Below, piece after piece: positions 1 to 7,551 of a DNA stretch of 17,379 bases. Every line of letters starts with the position of its first letter. Within the stretch, counting starts at the first letter, position 1. Under the pieces are notes generated by a model. The model ran no database searches and was not told the DNA's origin. It worked only from the letters and a program-made list of their open reading frames with translations. The translations under genes were made by a program, and so were the position numbers. This DNA comes from Candidatus Sumerlaeota bacterium (lineage in GTDB: Bacteria; Sumerlaeota; Sumerlaeia; JAFGJS01): the NCBI GenBank assembly GCA_016928995.1, contig JAFGJS010000040.1, positions 1 to 17,379 of the forward strand, written 5' to 3'.

Positions 1-371
1 ACCGGAAGGTCGACCTGCAGATTCACCAGCGCCTCCATCGTAAACGCGCCGGTCGCCGAGGCGATCTGAAGAGCAACGCCGTCGCCGTCGTCGATCGTAG
101 CCTGGGCATCGCCGGCGACAGTGTCGGTTGTCGACAAACACTCACCGAAGCCGGAATATGATGTGACACCAAACGCTGCGCCACCGATGACGGAACCAAT
201 ATCAACCGCATCGAGACCATCATCTGTAGCAGTAGTAGCATCATCCATGTGATAAAGATGCAATGTGTTCGCATCCGGCAGATACGGCCCGCGGACAGCG
301 GCGTTCGCCATCATTGGAGCCAGTAACACGGCCAGGATGCCTAGAAATGTAACTGTTCTAAGGTTACGCAT
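1..371 (-). CDS. Secreted LamG-like protein, 5' part only (runs off the window)
   Basis: The frame reads on the minus strand from an ATG at 371 and stays open to the window edge, giving 123 residues of a longer protein. A GGAGG at 384-380 lies 8 bases before the ATG. The ATG at 378 is rejected because it stops after four codons. The N-terminus is a signal peptide: a basic MRNLR start, a hydrophobic stretch, then an ANA-A cleavage site near residue 24. The mature part begins with an acidic segment around LHLYHMDD (residues 41-48). Near residue 112 it has GAFTMEALVNLQVDL, which closely matches GAFTIEALIQPQIEL in the secreted LamG protein at 5422-6681. The two are probably paralogs with a concanavalin/LamG fold, which often binds glycans or acts in adhesion. 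The C-terminus, possibly with a PEP-CTERM sorting signal, is outside the window. Confidence 0.8.
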   Translation of the reverse strand, partial: MRNLRTVTFLGILAVLLAPMMANAAVRGPYLPDANTLHLYHMDDATTATDDGLDAVDIGSVIGGAAFGVTSYSGFGECLSTTDTVAGDAQATIDDGDGVALQIASATGAFTMEALVNLQVDLP

Positions 372-729
372 ACAGCATTCCTCCATTGTTTGGTTATATT
401 TTTTTACCTACCCGCTCATACCGGCGGCGCGTCTTACATAACGTCATCCACCGGCTCTTCAATCATCCTCCTTTCGTCTTGGAATGTCTTCTCCGCCGCC
501 CCTCAGACTCAATCAATCCCACCCCGCTTCTCACCCGCCGAAAGCGCTTACAGTTTTACGCATTGTAAGCGTTTACATTTTACGATGGATGGTATGAATC
601 ACGACAACCAAGCCTTGACTGAAAAGGCTTACAGGTTGGAGAGGGGTCCGCGTAATCGCTTACACGGATAGCCGCAGATATGTATTTTTGGGAGAGCCCT
701 TGACAGTGAAGACCGGAAAAGCAACGCGT
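372..729. other. Intergenic region between two minus-strand genes
   Basis: No credible gene lies here. Two short plus-strand open frames overlap in different phases, lack ribosome binding sites, and have arginine/serine-rich shadow-like translations. The region should hold the promoter of the secreted protein starting at 371 and the transcript end of the FecR-LamG gene ending at 730. No strong -10/-35 pair and no hairpin followed by a T run was found. The notable content is the operator-like palindrome cluster at 539-664. Confidence 0.6.
539..664. promoter_or_regulatory. Cluster of LacI-type operator-like palindromes
   Basis: Three near-palindromes centred on CG share the half-site GCTTACA. 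They are CGAAAGCGCTTACA at 539-552, TGTAAGCGTTTACA at 564-577 and GTAATCGCTTAC at 652-663. A further lone GGCTTACA half-site lies at 626-633. The middle site fits the general LacI/CcpA-family operator shape (TGTAAnCGnTTACA) with one mismatched pair. The centres of the first two are 25 bp apart. The cluster is about 170-290 bp upstream of the secreted LamG gene starting at 371, so it may control that gene. No LacI-family regulator is encoded in the window; function is inferred from symmetry and repetition only. Confidence 0.4.
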
Positions 730-2412
730 CTAGCGGCGCATCAAATCAATCTTCCCAATGGTGATAATCTCGCTTTCCGAAAGCGCGCGTCCATAGATGC
801 GCACTTCGTCGATGGCTCCATCAAAATAGTTGTCGATGATTGGCGGCGTAATGTCATCCGTCCGGTTGCGTCCGATAAACCAATCCACCGGCATCGGCCG
901 GGGCGGCTCGCACGCAACGGAGCGTTGCGCCGCCAGTTTACCATTCAGGTAAAATTTAATCTCCTTTCCGCCTCGTGCGCAGGTCACGGCCACATGATTC
1001 CAGCTCGAATAAAGCTCGAGATCAGCGTCCGTCAGCGCGAAATGATGCACATCCGCCCCTGGATAAAAATCCAATGTCCCCCCGGGGCGCAAACCGAAAC
1101 GAAAACCGCATTGGATTGTGGAACAAGCCAGAATGCGCAGCCATCGTTCGCTTTCATTTTCACCCTTCGGCTGCCGGGGATGAATCCACGCCATCACGGT
1201 GTAATTGTCCTTCAACTGATTCAACGGCTCCGGCCGGTAAATGCGAATGAAGGATTTCTCCTCGTACGAAAATTCCGCAGCGGATCCGAAGAGCTCGGTG
1301 TTCGCCGATGGAACTCCAAACTTCACCTTCCCATCGCCCGCGGTAATGCCATAAAGCCCGAAGGGGCCGCGATCGGGAACCAGCGAGCGCCTGTTGTTGT
1401 TCAGCGCCTCCGGCTCCATGTCCCACCACGCCAGTAAATCCGGGATCTTATTGATGCTTTCATCACGATATGCGCTGGCGACCCATTGCGGAGAAACCGC
1501 CGATTCATCATCGAACGCAAGACAGCCCTCGCGGCCGATCCGCAATGCCATGCCCTTCGTCACAAGATGCTCTTCGTTCGGATGCGTGAAGTACACCGTC
1601 CCTTCCGACACCTGCAGGATCAGATGATCCTCGCCGTCCGGCTTGAAGCCGAAACTCGTGCCCAGCACCTGCGCCTTGCCGTAATCCGTGACGACCATAA
1701 AACCAGCTTTGCCCTTCTCCACGTCGATCCAGATGTCGCCGCTCAGGTACTTGATCTGGTTTCCCGGCGTATCGCTGATCGACGCGCCCTCGGCCAACGC
1801 CACGCGAACGGAAGGCTCGACATCGACCACCTTCGAGCAGTCCTCGCTGATGATCAGAATCTCTCCCGTGGCGTCCGTGACCTCGCCGCTCTGCGCCGCA
1901 GCCGTCTGCTCGCTTTCCTCCGTCCGGCGCCCCGGCAGCAATATCGTCACCACCAGCAAAACAGCGGTCACATAAAACGCCAGCGCCTGCCACGAAGCCC
2001 AGCCATGCGGTTCAAAATCATCCTCCGCGGCCTCTCGCTCGTCATTCTGCGGCGCCGGCAACAGATGCGCGCCGCTCAACATCATCTGCAGCACAACCTG
2101 CGCTTCCTGCCGCAGGGCATGCAGCCAGTCACGCCGAAAGCGCTCCGCAAACGAGGGCGCCTCGTCCACGGCGCCGCCCATCTCCGGATCGCGGCGGATC
2201 GTCTCCAGCGCGTAGCCGGCGATGCGGCGCGCCTCCGGCGCGGCCTGCTCCAGTTTCGCTTCGGACAGCTCGCGCAAGGCGCACGCCTCGCGGTGAAACT
2301 GCATGTATTCCTGCGCCTCGTCCTCATCCATCTCGCGGCGCAACGCAGCCCATTCCGCGTCGCTCATCGGCTCCGCCCGCAATAGTTTTTCGATGTTAAC
2401 GCTTTCTTTCAT
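730..2412 (-). CDS. FecR-type membrane anti-sigma factor with C-terminal LamG domain
   Basis: This 560-residue protein probably holds the ECF sigma factor encoded just upstream and passes it an outside signal. Residues 1-140 are charged, mostly helical and presumably cytoplasmic, binding sigma. One membrane segment spans about 142-160. A FecR-like domain covers about 198-290, with the typical GTSF at 251-254 followed by a V-SEGTV pattern. A LamG/concanavalin domain covers about 325-550, with WNHVAVT near 471 and GAIDEVRIYGRAL at 532-544. The start at 2412 is chosen over the longer frame at 2445 because GGAGG (2426-2422) stands 9 bases before it. It lies 39 bases after the sigma gene, same strand, so the two are probably co-transcribed. 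Sigma pairing and topology follow the FecR family; the ligand is unknown. Confidence 0.88.
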   Translation of the reverse strand: MKESVNIEKLLRAEPMSDAEWAALRREMDEDEAQEYMQFHREACALRELSEAKLEQAAPEARRIAGYALETIRRDPEMGGAVDEAPSFAERFRRDWLHALRQEAQVVLQMMLSGAHLLPAPQNDEREAAEDDFEPHGWASWQALAFYVTAVLLVVTILLPGRRTEESEQTAAAQSGEVTDATGEILIISEDCSKVVDVEPSVRVALAEGASISDTPGNQIKYLSGDIWIDVEKGKAGFMVVTDYGKAQVLGTSFGFKPDGEDHLILQVSEGTVYFTHPNEEHLVTKGMALRIGREGCLAFDDESAVSPQWVASAYRDESINKIPDLLAWWDMEPEALNNNRRSLVPDRGPFGLYGITAGDGKVKFGVPSANTELFGSAAEFSYEEKSFIRIYRPEPLNQLKDNYTVMAWIHPRQPKGENESERWLRILACSTIQCGFRFGLRPGGTLDFYPGADVHHFALTDADLELYSSWNHVAVTCARGGKEIKFYLNGKLAAQRSVACEPPRPMPVDWFIGRNRTDDITPPIIDNYFDGAIDEVRIYGRALSESEIITIGKIDLMRR

Positions 2413-2451
2413 ATCCCCTCGCCTCCCGCAAAGGAGGACTCCCACCGCCGT

Positions 2452-3006
2452 TTATAGATTTATTTTTTTCGCCTTCAGCGACTTCCGGATCCGCTCGAGC
2501 GCCCGGCAAATTCGCGAACATACCGTGCCGCGCGGCAGATTCAACGTCGTCGAAATCTCGCTGAACGACATATTATTCAAATAACATAGCGTGAAGATTT
2601 CCTGCGTGAGCGAATCCATTTTATCAATTTCAATCCGGATCAACTCCCGCCACTCCGCGTTCACCGCCTCCTCATACGGACTCTTCCGGTAATCGGAGAG
2701 GTTCTCGATCAGCTCGGTGTCCAGCACGCTGATCACGACAGGCAGATTGCTCTTGCGCAAAAAATCATAGACCGTGTTCCGCGCGATCTTGAACATCCAA
2801 CTGCGAAGCTGAAGCGGATCCCGCAGTTGTTTGTGCGCCGTCCAAATCTTCAGGCAACTCTCCTGAAAAATATCGTCGGCCGCATCCTTCGAGTGAACAA
2901 AACTGGATATATACGCCAGCAATCCAGCTGACTCGACCTCCAGAATCTCCTCGAAGGCGTCAACCTCTCCTAAACGAAAACGCTGAATGGTCTCAATTTT
3001 GATCAT
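2452..3006 (-). CDS. ECF-type RNA polymerase sigma-70 factor
   Basis: This 184-residue protein has the size and two-domain layout of extracytoplasmic-function sigma factors. Region 2 covers about residues 10-85, with the hallmark ADDIFQESCLKIW at 43-55 and the RSWMFKIARNTVYDFLR stretch at 68-84 that helps recognise the -10 element. Region 4 covers about 120-178, with a helix-turn-helix (MSFSEISTTLNLPRGTVCSRI at 146-166) for -35 recognition. No anti-sigma or C-terminal extension is fused to it. The ATG at 3006 gives a normal N-terminus but has no clear Shine-Dalgarno. The FecR-LamG anti-sigma follows downstream, so this sigma is probably kept silent at the membrane until a signal arrives. Its regulon is not known; a candidate self-regulated promoter lies at 3040-3065. 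Confidence 0.93.
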   Translation of the reverse strand: MIKIETIQRFRLGEVDAFEEILEVESAGLLAYISSFVHSKDAADDIFQESCLKIWTAHKQLRDPLQLRSWMFKIARNTVYDFLRKSNLPVVISVLDTELIENLSDYRKSPYEEAVNAEWRELIRIEIDKMDSLTQEIFTLCYLNNMSFSEISTTLNLPRGTVCSRICRALERIRKSLKAKKINL

Positions 3007-3039
3007 CGCGCAGTCGCAATCAGGCTCACTTTAGATACT

Positions 3040-3065
3040 GACGTATTCCATTGTTGAATGGATCC
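3040..3065 (-). promoter_or_regulatory. Possible ECF-type autoregulated promoter of the sigma gene
   Basis: On the minus strand GGATC (3065-3061) is followed after 17 bases by CGTC (3043-3040). This resembles the GGAAC ... CGTC arrangement of many ECF promoters. A start about 7 bases downstream would leave a leader of roughly 25-30 bases before the sigma ATG at 3006. The match is short, with one deviation in the -35, so this is a suggestion only. Confidence 0.3.
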
Positions 3066-3503
3066 CATGCAATGCGGATTTATTCATAAAAAATATGCAT
3101 ATTCAATTCACCAGCATCAAGGCCAGTAATCATCGCATCACTGGAAAAATCTGTCAATAGAATTATATATTCTGTATTTTCATCCGATTTTCTGCGGTTT
3201 TCTTCTGTTCCCTGCCGCTCAATCTGTGCCATTCGGATTTTCCCTGCTCCACAAGGGCCGAAAACGAATAAAAAGTAAAAAATAATTTCACCAATGCCTA
3301 CCGATCTTCAAGCGCACAATTTGAACGTGCTCATTTTTCAAATAAAATCAAAAAACTCAAAAGGAATTTCACCCTATTCACATGAAGTGATTGGCCCCAG
3401 CGACAGCCGATCAAGGTCATCGGTTTACTATTCAAAAAATTATGAATTTTTATGCATCCAGATCCAATGAAAACACGTCAATAGTAATGTCAGGCCGAGA
3501 ACG
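3066..3503. other. AT-rich intergenic region, no gene seen
   Basis: No open frame of useful length and no RNA gene could be recognised. The stretch is clearly more AT-rich than the flanking genes and has several A/T runs. Around 3185-3245 the wording (TCTGCGGTTTTCTTCTG, then AATCTGTGCC) resembles decayed copies of the ATCTGTGTCATCTGCGG-type repeats seen in PVC-group genomes. That is an impression, not an alignment. Confidence 0.4.
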
Positions 3504-3602
3504 CTTAAGAGCCTATCTCAAAGACGTACGTCGTTATTTTACGTTTTAGCGGCGCAGGGGGGAGCAAAGGGATCGGGGATAATTTTGGGATAGGCTCTTA
3601 AG
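3504..3602. mobile_element. MITE-like element with 19-bp terminal inverted repeats
   Basis: CTTAAGAGCCTATCTCAAA at 3504-3522 is mirrored at 3584-3602 with one mismatch (the reverse complement reads CTTAAGAGCCTATCCCAAA). The 61 bp between encode nothing and include a perfect palindrome GACGTACGTC at 3523-3532. Both ends carry TTAA (3505-3508 and 3598-3601), which could be a duplicated target inside the palindromic CTTAAG. This is the architecture of a miniature inverted-repeat element mobilised by a transposase elsewhere. The GAGCCTATCYCAAA tips look like ends of DDE-type insertion sequences (IS5-like is a guess). It sits 155 bp before the ATG at 3757 and could affect that gene's expression. 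Confidence 0.6.
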
Positions 3603-3756
3603 ATGCAACGGATTCCAGGGCTCCTCAAGAAGAAATCGTGCCGCCGCCCCTGTCGTCACAGACGAAATAAAACAACCGTAGGTTTTATTGCGTCCGAAGC
3701 CTTTGGCGCTCATTACAGGCGCACAGACGCAAAAAAACGTCAGGAAGACCGGCATC

Positions 3757-4827
3757 ATGAATCTTTTTTTTCGAACCATCCCGCTCTGCATGATCCTGCT
3801 GATCGCAACTCCGGTCTTCAGCCTCGATCCGCCGGAACCTCGCAACGATCCAGAACCATCGATGATTCAACAACCGGGCGGGGCGTCCGTCAGCGCCGTT
3901 CACATCACCGCGCTACAGCTCATCGACATCGAAACCAACCGTGGCCTGCGCGAATTATCCGCCAATGACACCATCAATTTGCTCCAGGACGGCAGCTGTA
4001 TCACCCTTGAAGCCACAACGGACAATCCGGTGAGTTGCCTGCGTTTCTCGCTCAACGACGAGGAAAATTATTACACCGACAGCGACACGCCCTTCGCCAT
4101 CGCCGGCGACACGGCCGCTGTCTTCAACCCATGGAATGACGCGGCTGTCGGCCATTACGACCTGACGCTGACGCCCTACCAGGAAGACAACGGCGTTCAA
4201 CGCCCCGGCCTGGCGCATGAAATCGATTTTCGCATCATTAAGCTTCCCGCGCCCTGGCAGTTGATCGACATTGGCGAGCCGCTCCCCAAGGCGCTGGCCG
4301 ACTATACCGTCAACGATGAGCATCTGCTGATCGCGGCCGGAACTCCGCTCACGAGCGGAACCGACGCCATGGCGTTCATCCACCAGCCTTTCAACGATGT
4401 GTGGATCCTCGCCGCGCGCCTGCTCTCCACCGACGCCGCCACCTCGCATGCCGTCGCCGGAATCATGCTGCGCGAGGATCAGACGCCGGACTGCAATCGC
4501 GTCTTTTTCGGACTCGACGCGCAGAACCAGTTGCTCTTCGACTCGCGGATGAATGAAATCCATGAACAATTCACCCAAGACGGACTCCGCTGGCCGCTCT
4601 GGATCCGCATGCGCCGACAAGCCCCCAGCCATTATTGTTTTGAATACAGCAACGACGGGGAACAATGGCAGACTTTCCAATCGGCGAGTTTGAACTTCTC
4701 CAGCTCGCCGCTCACCGGCATCGCCGCCACGTCCCAGCAGCCCGGCGCCATCGCCAAGTTCACCTTGGATCAACTGATTTTCCTGCTGACGCCAAACCCT
4801 GACTCCGTAAGTCTATCCATGCGCTAA
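3757..4827 (+). CDS. Secreted protein with Ig-like and DUF1349-like concanavalin domains
   Basis: The ATG at 3757 is chosen because AGGAAG (3742-3747) precedes it by 9 bases and the product then opens with a signal peptide (MNLFFRTIPLCMILLIATPV, cleavage near VFS-LD at residue 23). The longer frame from 3688 would bury this peptide. The mature protein of 356 codons has two parts. Residues 48-162 resemble the Ig-like module of many secreted proteins that runs from an IDIETN-type strand through an AVGHYDLTLTPY-type strand (131-141). Residues 167-343 resemble the DUF1349/concanavalin-like fold, with AGIMLRED at 234-241, the WPLWIRMRR strand at 279-287 and the YSNDGEQWQTF turn at 297-307. Both folds usually bind carbohydrate or mediate contacts; no catalytic residues were recognised. 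It is probably exported to the periplasm or surface. Confidence 0.8.
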   Translation: MNLFFRTIPLCMILLIATPVFSLDPPEPRNDPEPSMIQQPGGASVSAVHITALQLIDIETNRGLRELSANDTINLLQDGSCITLEATTDNPVSCLRFSLNDEENYYTDSDTPFAIAGDTAAVFNPWNDAAVGHYDLTLTPYQEDNGVQRPGLAHEIDFRIIKLPAPWQLIDIGEPLPKALADYTVNDEHLLIAAGTPLTSGTDAMAFIHQPFNDVWILAARLLSTDAATSHAVAGIMLREDQTPDCNRVFFGLDAQNQLLFDSRMNEIHEQFTQDGLRWPLWIRMRRQAPSHYCFEYSNDGEQWQTFQSASLNFSSSPLTGIAATSQQPGAIAKFTLDQLIFLLTPNPDSVSLSMR

Positions 4828-5421
4828 ACAAATTCTAAAAAATCCTGCATGGCGATCGTTCGCACGCTCCGGCCAAGCGTCTTTTCTGAACAAACCCGCC
4901 TGCTTCAATAAACGTCTAATATTACACATGGTATACAGAACCAATCCGCTCGGAAAAGCAACCTGAGCGAAAAAAGTGGAGACTCCTAGAGCCGCCCTTG
5001 CGAAAGATTAAAAATCGAGATGAGACTGGGCATTCAACGAGTTTGAAAGCCACGAAACGCCGCACACCGATCTCCGTCGCCGGGAAAAACCAGGGAAATC
5101 ATATTTTGCTTGCCAACAATGCCTCAGAGCTCATATGGAAATTAAGATCTGACGAAAAGCTGTTAAGCGGCAAAAAGACGCCGGCAATCAGGAAAAATCA
5201 GCGAATACAGGCATTGAAAAAAAGTCATGCTGGCTTCATGCTAAATGAGCATAGCCCCCGGTTGACGATTGGAATCATGACGCAACCGGTCAAAAAGGCT
5301 CTTATGGAGCGTCAAGCCCATACAATATCGCAAAATAATCGTGTTTTTATTGACGTTCCACCGCAACAGGAACACAGTGTAATAGCATGGATCTAAAAAA
5401 CCACCGTTCGGAGCAAATCGA
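4828..5421. other. Intergenic region, no confident gene
   Basis: About 590 bases separate the two secreted-protein genes. Base composition is more AT-rich than in the genes on either side. The only open frame of note starts at a TTG at 4998 and is listed separately with low confidence. No terminator hairpin with a T run, RNA gene or clear promoter was recognised. The ribosome binding site of the next gene (GGAG, 5410-5413) lies at its right end. Confidence 0.45.
4998..5396 (+). CDS. Doubtful small lysine-rich open frame
   Basis: This 132-codon frame starts with TTG, and the nearest GGAG lies 16 bases upstream, which is too far. The product is rich in Lys, Asn, Gln and Ser, has no signal peptide or membrane segment, and shows no motif I recognise. 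Its AT-rich composition differs from the confident genes. It ends 25 bases before the LamG-thioredoxin-like gene. It may be chance, or the relic of a transferred gene; no function is proposed. Confidence 0.18.
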   Translation: MRKIKNRDETGHSTSLKATKRRTPISVAGKNQGNHILLANNASELIWKLRSDEKLLSGKKTPAIRKNQRIQALKKSHAGFMLNEHSPRLTIGIMTQPVKKALMERQAHTISQNNRVFIDVPPQQEHSVIAWI

Positions 5422-6681
5422 ATGAGCACTCCATCTTTCCGAATTGCAACGTGGTTGATTCTCATCGGGGGAAGTCTGCTTGGAGCGCTGACTCCAGCCG
5501 CGGCGCAAGGGCTGGGCGCGTTGCAGCCCTATCAACCGGATCAATTCACCAGTGCGTTGTATCATTTCGACAATTCAGGACGCAACGCCGTCAACCTGCC
5601 GTTGGATTTAAATTTGAACTACGGCGCTGAATATGAAGCCGCCTCATTTCCCGGACTCGGTTCCGCGCTCAACACCTATCAAATCGACTATAACTTTGAA
5701 CAAGATTGCCGGGGCGCCTACGCCACACAAGACGTTTTGATCAGCCAACTCGTCGGACAAGACGGCGCATTCACCATCGAAGCCCTGATTCAGCCGCAAA
5801 TCGAACTCAATCTCCTCACTCAAGCCCATATGGTCATCGCCTCCGGAGAAAACACCGACGCTGCAAAGCGCAGTTTTCTCTTCCGCCTCAACACCAAAGG
5901 CCTATTGTCCTTCGTCAACATCACCGAGCCCGTCGAATATTACTCCGCCATGATTCCCCTCAGCGGGCCGCACGCCTTCCAAGCGCAAAAATGGTATCAT
6001 GTCGCCGTCGTCTACGACGGCAACGAAGGAATGCCGTCAAACATCAAATTATATTGGACCCGCCTGGATTCCGGCGCCCGCGAAGCCAATGAACTCACGC
6101 AACGCTTCACCGTCGCTGACTTCGCCTCCGAAACCTTCCAGCCGGTCGCCGAATTCAGAATGCCCGCGGATCTGAACAGCCAATGTGAAACAACGCTTTC
6201 CGTCGGCAACAAGGCCCGCAAGATGCACAACTACAACGAACCTTTCATGGGCTTGATCGACGAAGTCCGCATCAGCTCCATTGCCCGGCAACCGCGCGAA
6301 TTTCTGATGAGTGGCATAACTTCGGCTGGAACGCCCGCCACCGTGCCGACTACAATATCGACAGCCCCCATAACGGTCCCGGTCATCAACAACACCGTTC
6401 CCACCGACCGGCTTTTCATTTTCTACAAACCCGGCGACCGTAAAAGCGATCAGTTCACCATTGCGCTGGAAAACTCGCAAATGCCCGTTCGATTCCCCGA
6501 CCTGAAAATCGAATGGATCGACGCCGGTAAAAACTATCAACTCGTCAAAAAATACAACATCTACATCCTTCCCACTGCCGCCGTGGAAATGCTGGACGGA
6601 CGAAACGATACTTTTGTCTGCTATGGACAATCGGCGGAAGACTTCATGAAATGGCTCGGGAAATACTTCATCTCGAAGTGA
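5422..6681 (+). CDS. Secreted LamG protein with C-terminal cysteine-less thioredoxin-like domain
   Basis: This 419-residue protein has a good start: GGAG at 5410-5413, 8 bases before the ATG. Residues 1-28 form a signal peptide ending in PAAA-Q. A LamG/concanavalin domain spans about 40-292, with ALYHFDN at 45-51, GAFTIEALIQP at 115-125, WYHVAVVYDG at 191-200 and GLIDEVRISSIAR at 277-289. A Thr/Pro/Val-rich linker (about 300-327) follows. The C-terminal 328-417 then reads like a thioredoxin fold: a FIFYKPGD strand where the active site would be, LKIEWIDAG, KKYNIYILPTAAVEM with a cis-proline-like LPT at 383-385, and a final FMKWLGKYF helix. The CxxC position holds GDRK/S residues, so redox activity is unlikely. 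It probably serves binding or folding at the cell surface. LamG is confident; the thioredoxin-like assignment is my reading. Confidence 0.85.
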   Translation: MSTPSFRIATWLILIGGSLLGALTPAAAQGLGALQPYQPDQFTSALYHFDNSGRNAVNLPLDLNLNYGAEYEAASFPGLGSALNTYQIDYNFEQDCRGAYATQDVLISQLVGQDGAFTIEALIQPQIELNLLTQAHMVIASGENTDAAKRSFLFRLNTKGLLSFVNITEPVEYYSAMIPLSGPHAFQAQKWYHVAVVYDGNEGMPSNIKLYWTRLDSGAREANELTQRFTVADFASETFQPVAEFRMPADLNSQCETTLSVGNKARKMHNYNEPFMGLIDEVRISSIARQPREFLMSGITSAGTPATVPTTISTAPITVPVINNTVPTDRLFIFYKPGDRKSDQFTIALENSQMPVRFPDLKIEWIDAGKNYQLVKKYNIYILPTAAVEMLDGRNDTFVCYGQSAEDFMKWLGKYFISK

Positions 6682-6788
6682 TGCAGCATCCCGCGGGCCA
6701 AAACGCCTCAAGGCAAGATTGACAACTCCGCAGCGCGGCGCATAATGATGACAATCCGGTGAATCAACCTGACTGACGGCGGCTGGCG

Positions 6789-7448
6789 ATGCCTTCGATC
6801 TGGAAAAAATTTTTCGCTCCCTGGCGACAACTGGCGATCGTCTCCTCATCGCCCTCCAGAGACGGGGGCTGCGCGGTATGGGCCTGGAACGCCGACGAAA
6901 ACCAAATGATCCGCCTGCTGGATCACGAGGGCAAACCGTATCAACACGCATCGGCCTTCCATCCCGGCCAAATCTGGCTCGCTCAATTGACCGCGCCGGA
7001 TCGCCAGCCCGATCCCTTCGCTCAGGATCGCATCGTGCTCGGACGGCAGCGCCAGGCCAGCCTGCCGTCGCTGAAGAGCTACCTGGTCCCAATCGCTCCG
7101 ATCGCCCAAGGCCCGCCCGACACGCTGCTGGAAGGCAAACTCCAAATCGACCGCTCCGGCAAGCCTTTCGTCCTCTCCTCCGCCGCTCCGGACGACATGT
7201 CGCTCCTCTGGATCGCCGAAGGCGCCTCATTGCGCCTGGGGCGCACGGAAAAAGGCGCGCCCTACTACGAATGGGAAGGAGAGACCGACCTGCCCAGCTG
7301 GCCCGCCGCCTGGCTTGCGCAAGACGAATTGCCCGAACGGATCCCTTCCGGCGCCCTGCTCCATCTGGCTTTCGACGATCCCTGGCGCCCCGAGCCTGAA
7401 AAACCCGCCCGGGCTTATCTGTACATTCGAGGCATGATCGAAGCATGA
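6789..7448 (+). CDS. Uncharacterised soluble protein, faintly dual-OB-like
   Basis: This 219-residue product has no signal peptide and no membrane segment, so it is probably cytoplasmic. The N-terminal part (13-90) reads QLAIVSSSPSRDGGCAVWAW, then an IRLLDHEGK turn, then FHPGQIWLAQLTAP. This recalls the start of dual-OB-domain proteins (a small-residue run, GG-C, then a W-R-type segment and a G-I/V strand), but the resemblance is weak. It is rich in Pro, Ala and Trp, and the reading frame has strong G/C at third positions, which supports real coding. The ribosome binding site is poor (GGCGG-like bases upstream). It precedes the phosphoesterase gene by 103 bases on the same strand. Function unknown; an OB-like nucleic acid or ligand binding role is only a possibility. 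Confidence 0.65.
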   Translation: MPSIWKKFFAPWRQLAIVSSSPSRDGGCAVWAWNADENQMIRLLDHEGKPYQHASAFHPGQIWLAQLTAPDRQPDPFAQDRIVLGRQRQASLPSLKSYLVPIAPIAQGPPDTLLEGKLQIDRSGKPFVLSSAAPDDMSLLWIAEGASLRLGRTEKGAPYYEWEGETDLPSWPAAWLAQDELPERIPSGALLHLAFDDPWRPEPEKPARAYLYIRGMIEA

Positions 7449-7551
7449 ATCCAGCCCTGATCCTTGCCAAAACTTTTCGCCGAATTGAATGTCGAAGCAC
7501 CACGCGCAAAAGTCTCACCGATGAAACAAGCCGGAAAGCACAAACAGCGCC

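Noticed and set aside
688-2385. Long plus-strand frames (688-1437 and 1486-2385) opposite the FecR-LamG gene
   Set aside because: They are antisense shadows; the translations are Arg/His/Gln-rich without domains, while the minus strand gives FecR and LamG motifs.
730-3006. Sigma/FecR pair considered as an iron-siderophore (FecI/FecR) system
   Set aside because: No TonB-dependent receptor is nearby, and the FecR-like protein ends in LamG, which points to a different signal.
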